Assembly: GCA_947495135.1 (NCBI GenBank)
Contig: CANLXN010000001.1
Coordinates: forward strand, 248,001-312,000
DNA from: an uncultured Flavobacteriaceae bacterium
GTDB taxonomy: Bacteria > Bacteroidota > Bacteroidia > Flavobacteriales > Flavobacteriaceae
Reading direction: 5' to 3'
Length of the DNA: 64,000 nt
The notes under the pieces were generated by a model. The model was not told where the DNA came from. It did not search any database and saw only the letters and a program-made list of their open reading frames with translations. Below, one piece after another: positions 36,531 to 45,061 of the stretch (position 1 is the stretch's first letter; the number at the start of each line of letters is the position of its first letter). The position numbers and the translations under genes were made by a program.

Positions 36531-37001
36531 ATGAAAACTACAATGAAGACATCATTTTTCGCTTTACTAATAGCAACAACCACTGGCATCTCAGCACAGG
36601 TTAACATGAACGAGGTAGAAAGCACAGAGATAAAAACGGTTGAGCTAAACGAAAAAGAGGCTTTCACTGTTAAAACTGTCACAGAAGAAGTAAAAGCCTT
36701 GCGATTTGAACGCGCAGATATAGGAAAAGAGGAAAAGAATTTGCGTCCTACCCCAATTTTGGTAACTAAAACGATTTGGATCGATAATGACAAAGACGAT
36801 CTATTCGATAAAAAAATTAGAATGTTTTACAGTAAGGACGATAATGCCAAATTAAACTATATCGCCACGGAGGATGGAGTATTGGTCAAGGATGGAAAAG
36901 GGATTTCAAAATTGGTTTCTGAAGAAGGTATTTATCAACTAAATTCAGACGATACCGAAAGTGTGATTATTAGTTTCGACAATTTGGAAGCAAGTAAATA
37001 A
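36531..37001 (+). CDS. Secreted protein of unknown function
   Basis: This 156-residue protein has a signal peptide (MKTTMKTSFFALLIATTTGISAQ). The mature part is acidic and ends SFDNLEASK. It contains the segment TKTIWIDNDKDDLFDKKIRMFY, whose D-rich run may bind calcium. No T9SS domain is present. It shares the GTAACAC-type upstream motif with the lipoprotein gene at 33121, so co-regulation is an inference. It is followed by a strong terminator. No family is recognised. Confidence 0.75.
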   Translation: MKTTMKTSFFALLIATTTGISAQVNMNEVESTEIKTVELNEKEAFTVKTVTEEVKALRFERADIGKEEKNLRPTPILVTKTIWIDNDKDDLFDKKIRMFYSKDDNAKLNYIATEDGVLVKDGKGISKLVSEEGIYQLNSDDTESVIISFDNLEASK

Positions 37002-37008
37002 TACTATT

Positions 37009-37046
37009 TAAAAAAAGCCCCGAAGTTCAGCTTTGGGGCTTTTTTT
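37009..37046 (+). terminator. Rho-independent terminator
   Basis: AAAAAAGCCCCGAAG, loop TTCAG, CTTTGGGGCTTTTTTT. Strong stem and T-run right after the gene ending at 37001. Confidence 0.92.
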
Positions 37047-37180
37047 GTTTTTAATCATTTCGTTTTGGGCATTAGTGTCTCTATAATGGGATGATATTTT
37101 ACTCTGTGTTTATTTCGTACGATTACTTTATAAAGGATTTCTTAATTTATGTTATATTCACAAGCGAAAATTAATATGAG

Positions 37181-37336
37181 CTACATCAAACCGTAAATGG
37201 AGGATTTGATGAGAAATTGGGAAGCGTCTTTTTTGGTAAAAGGAAGTATTGAAATGATTTGTTTAAGACGGTTCTTAAAACTCTTCAAATCGTTGAATTC
37301 ACGGCCTTTTCTGTCATTAGTTTGCTCGATGCGCAC
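37181..37336 (-). pseudogene. Possible small or decayed gene
   Basis: Within a 413-base gap (37002-37414), the minus strand is open for 51 codons from GTG at 37336 to TAG at 37181 and reads like real protein: VRIEQTNDRKGREFNDLKSF ... SILPFTKKDASQFLIKSSIYG. The frame continues upstream without an ATG (it opens after a TGA near 37364), so this may be a remnant or a small gene with a rare start. No family is recognised. Confidence 0.3.
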
Positions 37337-37360
37337 ATAAGAATGATCAATTAAATAAAC

Positions 37361-37391
37361 TTGGAAAAACAGAATTGTTCAAGTACCTTTA
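37361..37391 (+). promoter_or_regulatory. Candidate promoter of the 74-residue protein gene
   Basis: TTG (37361-37363), a 20-base spacer, TACCTTTA (37384-37391, TAnnTTTG with one mismatch), 23 bases before the ATG at 37415. Confidence 0.45.
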
Positions 37392-37414
37392 TGTATCCTT
37401 AAACAGAATTAACA

Positions 37415-37639
37415 ATGGACATTTTAACAGAAGCATTAGCATTTGAAAAAGCCAAGATGAGCAATATGTCAACCAGTGATCGGGTAGTGGCATCAAGAGA
37501 AGCTAAACGTCTTATACTAGCGCTTAATGAAATATATAAGAGTAATAATGATGCAGATATAATGGACGTAATGAAACGCCTTACTGCGAAAAAAAGAAAA
37601 ATTGAAAAAAGATTGAATGGTAGACCGCCGGAAGCGTAG
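37415..37639 (+). CDS. Small basic helical protein
   Basis: This 74-residue protein (MDILTEALAFEKAKMSNMST ... KKRKIEKRLNGRPPEA) is predicted to be mostly helix, with a strongly basic C terminus. A plausible promoter lies upstream. It resembles short flavobacterial hypothetical proteins, but I recognise no family. The basic tail might contact nucleic acid, which is only a suggestion. Confidence 0.65.
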   Translation: MDILTEALAFEKAKMSNMSTSDRVVASREAKRLILALNEIYKSNNDADIMDVMKRLTAKKRKIEKRLNGRPPEA

Positions 37640-37674
37640 CCATTACTTCGGCCTTCTCAATGGAAAACAATAGT

Positions 37675-37986
37675 TTATCCGTTGGCCTTTGGCAATGACA
37701 TTACAAATTCTATCAATTCTGTGTCAGCATCTACGCCATATGCACTGGTTAGACACCCTTTAATTCCGTCATTACAAGCAATTAAAAATAGGATAGAACT
37801 ATCGCTAGGATCGTTCATTCCCTCATGTCTGCAATATTCAATAAGCGTACAGTCCTCTGCAGTGTAATCTTTATTATTGGTTCTGCAGGTTAACCTTCCA
37901 TTGCGAAACATAAAATCACTCGTAAATCCTTCCTTACGTGCGGCTGTAATATCCTCTGTGAGCGTGTTTTTTTGTGATAGTATCAT
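37675..37986 (-). CDS. Conserved small cytoplasmic protein
   Basis: This 103-residue protein (MILSQKNTLTEDITAARKEG ... ADTELIEFVMSLPKANG) contains SDFMFRNGRLTCRTNNKDYTA and SILFLIACNDGIKGCLTSAYG. Similar flavobacterial proteins are sometimes labelled phosphoribosylpyrophosphate synthetase, but it is far too short for that enzyme and lacks its motifs. It follows the TolC-like gene by three bases on the same strand, so it appears to be the last gene of the export operon. Function unknown. Confidence 0.7.
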   Translation of the reverse strand: MILSQKNTLTEDITAARKEGFTSDFMFRNGRLTCRTNNKDYTAEDCTLIEYCRHEGMNDPSDSSILFLIACNDGIKGCLTSAYGVDADTELIEFVMSLPKANG

Positions 37987-37989
37987 GTG

Positions 37990-39417
37990 TTAATTATTTA
38001 AGTTATAGACCGATGTTCCCAAGACATTGTATAGTTGAGCTATGGCGCTAAGGCGTTTCACTTGCAAGGTATTTTCCTTGAGCCTTACATCAATTAACTT
38101 CTGCTCTCGCGAATTGATAAGGAATAGCGAACTTTCACCAAGGAAAAACTTGCGTTCTTCCGCCTCCACGAGGGTTACATAATCTTCCACAATATCCCTA
38201 ATCATAGTGTTTTGCGTTTTTAAGGACGCGATCTCTGTACGTTTTTCTGTAATTTTATTGAGTAGGCTCAATGAAGTTGAGGTCCTTTCGAACTGTGCTC
38301 CTTGTAATTTTAGATTGGCCAATCTTAAGTCTCCACGCTCTTTACGTAAGAATATAGGTAAACTAAAGTTTACAAACGCTTTGTAATTAGCGGTATTGAA
38401 ATTGGTAACTGGATCAAACTCTGGTGTTAAAAAGTTGTATTGAATATCTAGTTTAGGCAGCAGTTTATTGCGCTTCAATGATCGATCAACCTCTAGACTA
38501 TTTATTTTTGCATCCATACTCAACAATTTTGGATGATTCGATATTTCATCCAAGGTTTCAGAATTATTTTCTAAAACTAAAGAAGCCTCTAGCATTTCAG
38601 CACTTGGTAATTCTGGAACTACATTATCCTGAATTTCCAAAGGAGTACTGTTTAGCCATAAATAGTTACTAGCTACCAAAGCGGCTTTTCTTCTCTTTAA
38701 GTTTGCAGCCTCCAAATCTAATAACCGGTTTTCGAATACAATGCGTGCTTCGGTGATGTCGATCGCGGCGGTTTCTCCTACTTCTACACTACGCTCTACG
38801 GCTTTTAAACGGACTTCTGCATTTGATCTAAAAGTTTCATAAATTTCTAATTCGTTAGTAGCCTCTATCCAATCAAAATAGGCACTGCTTGCTTCATATA
38901 GAAGGTTGCTTACCAAAAGTTCGCGATCTTGTTTTGTTTGATCGCGGAAAAATTTAGCCTGTTTTAAGGACGCCATTCGTTCATTAATTAAAAAACCTTG
39001 CGCCAATGAAAAAGAAATACCAGCACCATATAATCCACCTTCGGGAACTGTTAGGTTGGGGTTTAAAAATTCGCCAGTATTGTCTTCAAAATTTGCTTTC
39101 AGTTCGATACCGTACCAGGTAGGAATCTTGAAAGTGGCGTTTAATTGGTCGTAATATTCCGAGTTTTTAAACTTCTTTCGATCGTAGTCCACTTCAATTT
39201 TAGGATCAAACGCTCCACGAGCTTTCATGGTTTCAGCTTCCCCCATGCTCAGTGTAAGTTCCGCCTGTTTCATCAATGGGTGATGCGTTTTTACATAGCC
39301 CAGATATTCCTCAAACGATAGAACATTTTTTAGGGTTTCTGAGGTGGTTTGGGCCGATAAAATTTCGGCGAAGGCCAAAGAGAAAAACAGAACAATATAT
39401 TTACAATAGATATTCAT
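37990..39417 (-). CDS. TolC family outer-membrane efflux protein
   Basis: This 475-residue protein has a signal peptide (YIVLFFSLAFAEILSAQ). Long alpha-helical hairpins repeat internally in two halves, as in outer-membrane efflux proteins (VKTHHPLMKQAELTLSMGEA, VERSVEVGETAAIDITEARI, then SNHPKLLSMDAKINSLEV). It would form the outer-membrane channel of the exporter encoded with HlyD and ABC upstream. The stop of hlyD and this start share one base (TAATG), which shows translational coupling. Confidence 0.9.
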   Translation of the reverse strand: MNIYCKYIVLFFSLAFAEILSAQTTSETLKNVLSFEEYLGYVKTHHPLMKQAELTLSMGEAETMKARGAFDPKIEVDYDRKKFKNSEYYDQLNATFKIPTWYGIELKANFEDNTGEFLNPNLTVPEGGLYGAGISFSLAQGFLINERMASLKQAKFFRDQTKQDRELLVSNLLYEASSAYFDWIEATNELEIYETFRSNAEVRLKAVERSVEVGETAAIDITEARIVFENRLLDLEAANLKRRKAALVASNYLWLNSTPLEIQDNVVPELPSAEMLEASLVLENNSETLDEISNHPKLLSMDAKINSLEVDRSLKRNKLLPKLDIQYNFLTPEFDPVTNFNTANYKAFVNFSLPIFLRKERGDLRLANLKLQGAQFERTSTSLSLLNKITEKRTEIASLKTQNTMIRDIVEDYVTLVEAEERKFFLGESSLFLINSREQKLIDVRLKENTLQVKRLSAIAQLYNVLGTSVYNLNN

Positions 39418-40769
39418 TATTTTTCTTTTTTAGTTTTTTCTTTACCATCTGGTGTGTAATAATTTGGAGGGAAACCATTGAGTTGACGCCAAATCTCATA
39501 CCAAATAGGTACATCTTCTAAAAGCGCAATGGTATATGCTCCCGAGCCAACTCGTATGTTTTCAGGCCAAGGATTATCTTCTACATCTGGTGCTATCAAG
39601 ATTCTGAATTTACCATTATCGCTAATGAAGGTTTCTATGGCAACCACCTTTCCTCCATAAGTTCCAAAAGACGCGTTAGGCCATCCACTAAAGAAAATAG
39701 CAGGCCATCCATCGAACTGAATTCGGACGTGCTCTCCTAAATGCATAAGTGGCAAATCGATCGGACTCACAAAAGTCTCCACTGCTAAATCATAATTGGA
39801 GGGCATGATCCCAACTAACTTCTCACCTTCTTTGAATGTCTCTCCCAGTCCGCCTATAATTGCTTTGTTGATATATCCATTTTGCGGAGCCGTGACATAA
39901 TACATGGCATTTCGCATTTCGTAATTGGTAGACTGGTTTTCGAGTTTAGTTACCTGTGCTTCTGCTTCAAACTGACTCGATTCTGCCGTAAAACGATCAC
40001 TTCTGGATTTCGCAATTTTATCTGCGTATTCTGCAGTAACCCTGCTGGTTTCCAGCCGAGCATTCAACACCTCATTTTTGCTTGCCAATAACTTGTTCTC
40101 TTGAGAAATTAATTTTGCCTGTGTTTCTTGAAGTTTAAGTCGCTTCGCTTCCACATCGGCCATGGATTTTAAACCTTCAGCTTGTAGGGTAGAGGTACGA
40201 TCGTATTGTCTTTGAGCAATTTGAAGATTGGTTTGAGCCGCTTCAAAATCGATGCTGTCACTCTTCACTTTAAACTTCGCTTGCTTCAGTTTATTTTCTG
40301 CCTGTGAGAGTTTCAACTGTCGCTCGCTGTTTAAGGCAGAGACTTGATTTTCCAGTGCTTTTATCTTTTCCTGATATGAAACTACCGAACGACTCTTAGC
40401 ATCTTTTTGCTGATTGGTACGCTCTACCAGACGTGGATCCTGATACTCATTTTTAATTTCAGAAATAAACAGAATAGTATCGCCTTTTTTCACAAAATCT
40501 CCTTCCCTTACAAACCATTTTTCGATTCTACCTGGAATAGGTGACTGAATAGTTTGCGGACGTTGGTCTGGAGTAAGCGTAGTTACAAAGCCATTTCCAG
40601 TAACATTTTGCGTCCAAGGCAGAAACAGGATAAGGAACGCGACTAAGGCAAATACCATTAAAAATTTGTCGAATATTTTATAGTATCGCGACTCGAAGGC
40701 TCTACCGTGCGCTGTATATCCTTCAAGTGTAACTTTTTTATTGACTTGGTTATTAGATATATTAAGCAT
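39417..40769 (-). CDS. HlyD family periplasmic adaptor
   Basis: This 450-residue protein has one N-terminal membrane anchor (LMVFALVAFLILFLPW). A lipoyl half (SPIPGRIEKWFVREGDFVKKGD) is followed by about 180 residues of coiled coil (KIKALENQVSALNSERQLKL ... LISQENKLLASKNEVLNARL). The second lipoyl half (VTAPQNGYINKAIIGGLGE) and the beta-barrel domain come next. It is the membrane-fusion protein linking the ABC component to the TolC-like channel. It overlaps the ABC gene by 8 bases. Confidence 0.92.
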   Translation of the reverse strand: MLNISNNQVNKKVTLEGYTAHGRAFESRYYKIFDKFLMVFALVAFLILFLPWTQNVTGNGFVTTLTPDQRPQTIQSPIPGRIEKWFVREGDFVKKGDTILFISEIKNEYQDPRLVERTNQQKDAKSRSVVSYQEKIKALENQVSALNSERQLKLSQAENKLKQAKFKVKSDSIDFEAAQTNLQIAQRQYDRTSTLQAEGLKSMADVEAKRLKLQETQAKLISQENKLLASKNEVLNARLETSRVTAEYADKIAKSRSDRFTAESSQFEAEAQVTKLENQSTNYEMRNAMYYVTAPQNGYINKAIIGGLGETFKEGEKLVGIMPSNYDLAVETFVSPIDLPLMHLGEHVRIQFDGWPAIFFSGWPNASFGTYGGKVVAIETFISDNGKFRILIAPDVEDNPWPENIRVGSGAYTIALLEDVPIWYEIWRQLNGFPPNYYTPDGKEKTKKEK

Positions 40770-42429
40770 TGTTCTCTGTTTTTATAGTTCCTTCACTTAG
40801 TTTTAGATTTCGGGTACAAGCCGTTTTCCAATATGGATTTCTGGATGATACAATCACTGCCCAAGGTCTATCAGGATGTATTAGGTAATCGACAATTTGC
40901 TTTGCTTCCTCCACTTCAAAATACTCGAGAGGGTCCTTAAGCAGGAGCAATTTAGGCTCGTTTACAATGGCTCTAGCCAATACAATTTTCTTGGCCGTAG
41001 TATATGGAATTTGCTGCCCTTCTGGATACAACATGGTGTTAATACCATTGGGTTGTTCCTTTATAAACGACAACAGTCCCAAGTTTTTTAAAACCTCATT
41101 TAGTCGGTCGTTTTCTATGTTAGGGTCTCCAAAAGTTATGTTCTCTAAAATGGATCCCTCAAAAGGATATTGTTGTGGCAGTACTTGTCCAATATTTGAA
41201 CGGTATTTATTGGGCCAAATTCCAGCAATCGATGTGTCGTTCACATAGAAGGATCCCGATGTTGGAGTTATGAGCGACGACAGCAACTTTAATAAAGTAG
41301 TTTTTCCAGAACCTGAGGCACCTTCTAAAATTATTCGGTCTTTTTGTTCTACCGTAAATGTTATGTTTTTAAGAACCTCTTGTCCCTCTGGAGTTGTATA
41401 ATTAATTTCATCCAATTGAACTCGTATTGGTTGTGCTTTTTCAAAAGGATTAATTCCTTCTTGTGCTTCTAAATCCTTATCTACCACCTGGCCAATCTTT
41501 TCTAATGAGGTCAATACATCGTAAAAGGTCTCCAATCCGCGTATAAGTTTTTCAACAGAACTAATAATTAATAAAATGATGATTTCTGCTGCTACAAACT
41601 GTCCAATGTTCATTTGTTGATTTAATACTAAGAGGCCACCTATAATTAAAAGTCCGGCAGTTACGAGAATCTTAAATCCGATCATCTGAATAAATTGGAC
41701 AACCAGGACCTTAAAATGCCCTTCTCTTGCCTCCAAATAACCCGTTGTAAGTTCATCGTTTCGCTGCATCGCGAGTTTGGTTTTTCCTGAAAGTTTAAAA
41801 CTGATCAACGATCGCGCTATTTCCTGAATCCAATGCGCTACTTGGTACTTGTTCTTAGACTCTTTTAAACTAGTTTCCAATCCTTTTTTTGCGGTGAACT
41901 TAAACACTACGTAAATAAGTAAAATTAGAAAGAGACCGTAAATAATAAAAAACGGATGATAGAAGGACAGAAGCATTATACCGAAGATAATTTGTAGCGC
42001 TGCTGCCGGAAAATCGATTAAAATTTTCGAAAGCCCCTTTTGAACAGTAAGAGTATCAAAAAACCTATTGGCCAGTTCTGGTGGATAATAATTTCTCAAT
42101 TCACTCGATTTTATTTTTGGAAAACGGTATGCGAATTCAAAAGAAGATCGCGTAAATATTTTTTGTTGAATATTTTCTAAAATTCGAATTTGCATTAATT
42201 GCAGGGCTCCTTGAAAAGCGACGCCAAGAGTTACAAGTACCACTAAAACGATCCAAGAGGAAGAAATTTGAGCCCCTTGAATAAGATTAATAATGGCCTG
42301 TATACCAAGCGGTAGCGATAGTGCTACTAAACCTGCAAATACCGCATAGTAAAAGATTTGCTTTAAATCTCGTTTATCAAGTTGTAGAAGGCCTATAAAG
42401 CGTTGCCACGATGTCATTGTTTTTTTCAT
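40762..42429 (-). CDS. ABC transporter (fused permease-ATPase) with degenerate ATPase motifs
   Basis: This 555-residue protein has a six-helix permease domain (about 1-320) fused to a nucleotide-binding domain, as in type 1 secretion exporters. Walker A is intact (LEGASGSGKTTLLKLLSS). The Q-loop region reads NIGQVLPQQYPFEGSILENI. The signature LSGGQ is replaced by GQQIPYTTAKKI, Walker B reads LLLLKDPLEYF (K-D instead of D-E), and the H-loop reads IVSSRNP (no His). ATP hydrolysis is therefore doubtful. No C39 peptidase domain is present. It is co-transcribed with HlyD and TolC partners. The substrate is unknown. Confidence 0.9.
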   Translation of the reverse strand: MKKTMTSWQRFIGLLQLDKRDLKQIFYYAVFAGLVALSLPLGIQAIINLIQGAQISSSWIVLVVLVTLGVAFQGALQLMQIRILENIQQKIFTRSSFEFAYRFPKIKSSELRNYYPPELANRFFDTLTVQKGLSKILIDFPAAALQIIFGIMLLSFYHPFFIIYGLFLILLIYVVFKFTAKKGLETSLKESKNKYQVAHWIQEIARSLISFKLSGKTKLAMQRNDELTTGYLEAREGHFKVLVVQFIQMIGFKILVTAGLLIIGGLLVLNQQMNIGQFVAAEIIILLIISSVEKLIRGLETFYDVLTSLEKIGQVVDKDLEAQEGINPFEKAQPIRVQLDEINYTTPEGQEVLKNITFTVEQKDRIILEGASGSGKTTLLKLLSSLITPTSGSFYVNDTSIAGIWPNKYRSNIGQVLPQQYPFEGSILENITFGDPNIENDRLNEVLKNLGLLSFIKEQPNGINTMLYPEGQQIPYTTAKKIVLARAIVNEPKLLLLKDPLEYFEVEEAKQIVDYLIHPDRPWAVIVSSRNPYWKTACTRNLKLSEGTIKTENNA

Positions 42430-42547
42430 TTAATTGGTAATTAAACTTACTTATGGTTTCAATAAAAAAGTGAAACCGATGAATGTGATTTTGTGGTAGC
42501 AGGTTCCCCTGTTAGGTTTAGAAACAGCGGAGTGTGCCAGCGTATGA

Positions 42548-42877
42548 TTAGGTAAAATCTGGCGGTGGAATTAGAATTTCGGGAGGAAAAACCCAAGCTG
42601 CCGAAACACGATAACTAGCGATTAACTTTGGATACTTCGTTAGGGTTACTTGTAAATTGTCAAGGTCCTTATATTCGATTTTTTCGTCGGTACTGTTTTC
42701 TTCGATCTTTTCTTCTTCAGCAGATTCTTCACCATCTGTAAGTGTTAATTCAGCGGCAATCTCATCCTCTAAAAGGAGTGTTTTGGTCACTGGTTGCAGT
42801 AGAATAACACCTAAAACGCCCATGAATGCAACCAATTTCGTTAGTTCGGGCAAATTTTTGATCCAGGAACGCTTCAT
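42548..42877 (-). CDS. Small membrane-anchored acidic protein of the export operon
   Basis: This 109-residue protein has one membrane segment (LVAFMGVLGVILLQPVTKTLL). A very acidic stretch follows (DGEESAEEEKIEENSTDEKI), and the short C-terminal part ends FPPEILIPPPDFT. Its ATG overlaps the TetR stop (ATGA), which places it in the TetR transcript. A gap of 118 bases separates it from the ABC gene. I recognise no family. An accessory role in the exporter is an inference from position only. Confidence 0.7.
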   Translation of the reverse strand: MKRSWIKNLPELTKLVAFMGVLGVILLQPVTKTLLLEDEIAAELTLTDGEESAEEEKIEENSTDEKIEYKDLDNLQVTLTKYPKLIASYRVSAAWVFPPEILIPPPDFT

Positions 42878-43545
42878 AATGTGATAGCCTTTAGAACTAA
42901 GTCGTTGTAAAAACGAACAATATTATTTTTACCCTCTTCTACATTGGTCAATGATGGTAGATGTTTTGAAAAATATCTTTGATGGTGTGCTCCTTCTATT
43001 ACTGTGGATATAAGCATATTTGGAAATTCAAACTTCGGATTCACCTCCAAAACAATAGCACTTACTCGCTGTACAACTCTCTTGTAAGTTTTGTAGAACC
43101 CTTTTGCGTTTTCCTCGTCAATGTCTTTTGTGTAATAGGCTTTAGCCGATTCTGAAATAATAATTTTATTCAAGAGCACCTCATTAATGTAGGAGATAGA
43201 ATTGTCTTCTTTTACCTCCCTTGTAAGCAAATCGATGGCGTTTTTTAATTTCTCTTCGGAAGAAGGCACGTTGGTAGTAGCAAAGACCAAGTTATATTCG
43301 ATCCAACTCCAATACCAATTAATTAAGTACACTAAAAGTGCATGCTTGCTTTCAAAATACCTGTAAATCGAACTTTCATTCGAACCAATGGCAACACCTA
43401 GTTTACGAAACGTGAAACTTTCGAAGCCCAACTGATCGATCATTTCGATGCTCTTACTAACTATTTTCCTTCCTAGGTCTGAAGACTCCGGGTTTTTGGT
43501 GTACAGCTGTGGGTTAATTGTAATATGTATTGGTAGACTTTCCAT
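42874..43545 (-). CDS. TetR/AcrR family transcriptional regulator
   Basis: This 223-residue protein has an N-terminal TetR helix-turn-helix (IVSKSIEMIDQLGFESFTFR, then LGVAIGSNESSIYRYFESKHALLVYL). A divergent all-helical ligand-binding domain follows, with the pattern IDLLTREVKEDNSISYINEV. It heads the operon encoding the ABC/HlyD/TolC exporter and presumably represses it, with release by an exporter substrate. A perfect palindrome covers its own promoter, which suggests autoregulation. Confidence 0.9.
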   Translation of the reverse strand: MESLPIHITINPQLYTKNPESSDLGRKIVSKSIEMIDQLGFESFTFRKLGVAIGSNESSIYRYFESKHALLVYLINWYWSWIEYNLVFATTNVPSSEEKLKNAIDLLTREVKEDNSISYINEVLLNKIIISESAKAYYTKDIDEENAKGFYKTYKRVVQRVSAIVLEVNPKFEFPNMLISTVIEGAHHQRYFSKHLPSLTNVEEGKNNIVRFYNDLVLKAITL

Positions 43546-43552
43546 ATATCCG

Positions 43553-43575
43553 CAAATATATGATAGTAATACTAT
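43553..43575 (-). promoter_or_regulatory. Promoter and probable TetR operator
   Basis: On the minus strand TATATTTG (plus 43553-43560) is a perfect -7 element only 8 bases from the TetR ATG, so the transcript would be nearly leaderless. Directly upstream, within the spacer, ATAGTA-A-TACTAT (43563-43575) is a perfect 13-base inverted repeat. That is a good operator candidate for the adjacent repressor. Confidence 0.55.
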
Positions 43576-43657
43576 TAATTTATAATAGTTTAACTAATTT
43601 TTATGAAAGTACTACCTTCTTTACAGCTAAAGTTAAGTATAACAGGATATTACAAAT

Positions 43658-44926
43658 TTAGATTCCAATAGTTGAAGAGAAAGTACCTCCAATAGTTTCT
43701 ATCACCCCCATTGCAGCGCGTTCACCTGCAATCATCGCAGCATTGAGCGATCCGTTGAGTTGGGTGTCTCCAGCCATAAATAGGGTACTAGTTAAGCGTG
43801 TTTCGGAAGGAAGCATTTCGTATTGAAGATCTTCCAGTTGTGGCAACGCTAACGGAATTTGATAGCGCTTTATAAATTGAAGTGTTTCAATCGAGCAATG
43901 AAGTTTTAATTCCTTTACCACCTGTTCGATGAGTTCCTTTTCAGATAAATTATGCTCCTTCACCACCGTCACAGAAAGCAGTTGTTGAGGGGATTTGCTT
44001 TGTGTTTTCAAACTGGTGTGGTAGAAAATATTATTAATGAGCAGATCTCCTTTTGGGAGAAGGCCAATGAGAGCTTTGCTAATGATCTGGTCTTTGGTTT
44101 CGAAATAGAGCGTGTCACACGATTTCCAGGATATCGCTTGGTTTTTTAGATTTGGAACTAGCTTAGATGCATCGGTGGCGATAATGGTAAAATCGCTTTC
44201 TATTATTTTATTATCGGAGAGTTGTATTTGCGCGTCTTGTACGGCAGCAACCTTGGTGTTGTAGTGAAAAGTAGATGTTTGAAGCTTTTGGGCCAGTTGC
44301 TTGGGAATAGCTTCAATTCCAGATTTTGGGAGGGCCGCGTATCCTTCTCCAAACATTTTATAGACAAATTCGAACATCCTACTCGAGGTGCTCAAGTGTT
44401 GCTCAAGGAAAATTCCGCTAAAAAAGGGTTGAAAGAACTGTTCAATCATTTCGGTTGAAAACCCTGTGTCTTTTAAATATTGAAGAGTCGTTTTTTCTTC
44501 TTCGGAAAATATCTCTGAAATCGACTTGTTCTTTAGCATAGTATTCAGTTTCAGAATCTTTAATTTATCTCCAAAACTTCCAATGCCAGAAAATAGGGTA
44601 GGAAGCAATAATGAAAAGTCTCTCAAAGGATCTCCAAGTACTATTTGTTTTCCATTTTTGAAAATAGCTGCACCGGGAACAAACTTTTGAAGGTCTAAGG
44701 CATCAAAGTCTAAATACTTCTGGGCAGCAGGATAGGCGGTTAATAGCACCTGAAATCCATGGTCCAATTGATATCCGTCCACTACATCGGTTTTTACTCT
44801 TCCTCCTGGACGGTCTGTAGCTTCGATGATGACCGGACGAAACCCATGATCTTCTAAAACCCTTGCCGCCACTAAGCCGCTAACACCTGCACCTATAATA
44901 TGAATACTGTGATCTTGTCTTTCCAT
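43658..44926 (-). CDS. NAD(P)/FAD-dependent oxidoreductase (amine-oxidase fold)
   Basis: This 422-residue protein has the dinucleotide-binding motif HIIGAGVSGLVAARVLEDHG at the N terminus, the GG-doublet RPGGRVKTD and HGFQVLLTAYP. The C-terminal FAD contact is MAGDTQLNGSLNAAMIAGERA. This is the protoporphyrinogen-oxidase/phytoene-desaturase-like flavoprotein superfamily; the substrate cannot be named. It is transcribed divergently from the tetrahydropterin genes, with a well-formed promoter upstream. In flavobacteria such genes often travel with photolyase and folE genes. Confidence 0.88.
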   Translation of the reverse strand: MERQDHSIHIIGAGVSGLVAARVLEDHGFRPVIIEATDRPGGRVKTDVVDGYQLDHGFQVLLTAYPAAQKYLDFDALDLQKFVPGAAIFKNGKQIVLGDPLRDFSLLLPTLFSGIGSFGDKLKILKLNTMLKNKSISEIFSEEEKTTLQYLKDTGFSTEMIEQFFQPFFSGIFLEQHLSTSSRMFEFVYKMFGEGYAALPKSGIEAIPKQLAQKLQTSTFHYNTKVAAVQDAQIQLSDNKIIESDFTIIATDASKLVPNLKNQAISWKSCDTLYFETKDQIISKALIGLLPKGDLLINNIFYHTSLKTQSKSPQQLLSVTVVKEHNLSEKELIEQVVKELKLHCSIETLQFIKRYQIPLALPQLEDLQYEMLPSETRLTSTLFMAGDTQLNGSLNAAMIAGERAAMGVIETIGGTFSSTIGI

Positions 44927-44955
44927 GATGAACCTACTGTTAACTTTAGTGATAC

Positions 44956-44986
44956 AAATTTAGAGTTTTAGTTTTTGTTTAACAAT
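44956..44986 (-). promoter_or_regulatory. Promoter of the FAD oxidoreductase gene
   Basis: On the minus strand TTG (plus 44984-44986), a 20-base spacer and TAAATTTG (plus 44956-44963) match the Bacteroidota consensus exactly. The -7 box lies 29 bases before the ATG. Confidence 0.65.
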
Positions 44987-45016
44987 TTAAATTTATGTTT
45001 AAACAAGATTTGAAAT

Positions 45017-45024
45017 ATATTTGA
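45017..45024 (+). promoter_or_regulatory. -7 element of the tetrahydropterin operon
   Basis: TATATTTG is a perfect -7 box 37 bases upstream of the ATG at 45062. There is no TTG at the normal distance. Instead TGTTTAAACA (about 44997-45006) and a second TTGTTTAAC (44977-44985) lie upstream, possible sites for an activator. Confidence 0.5.
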
Positions 45025-45061
45025 ATCGCCAAGAGGTCTAAATCTAAAGTATATCGTAAAA

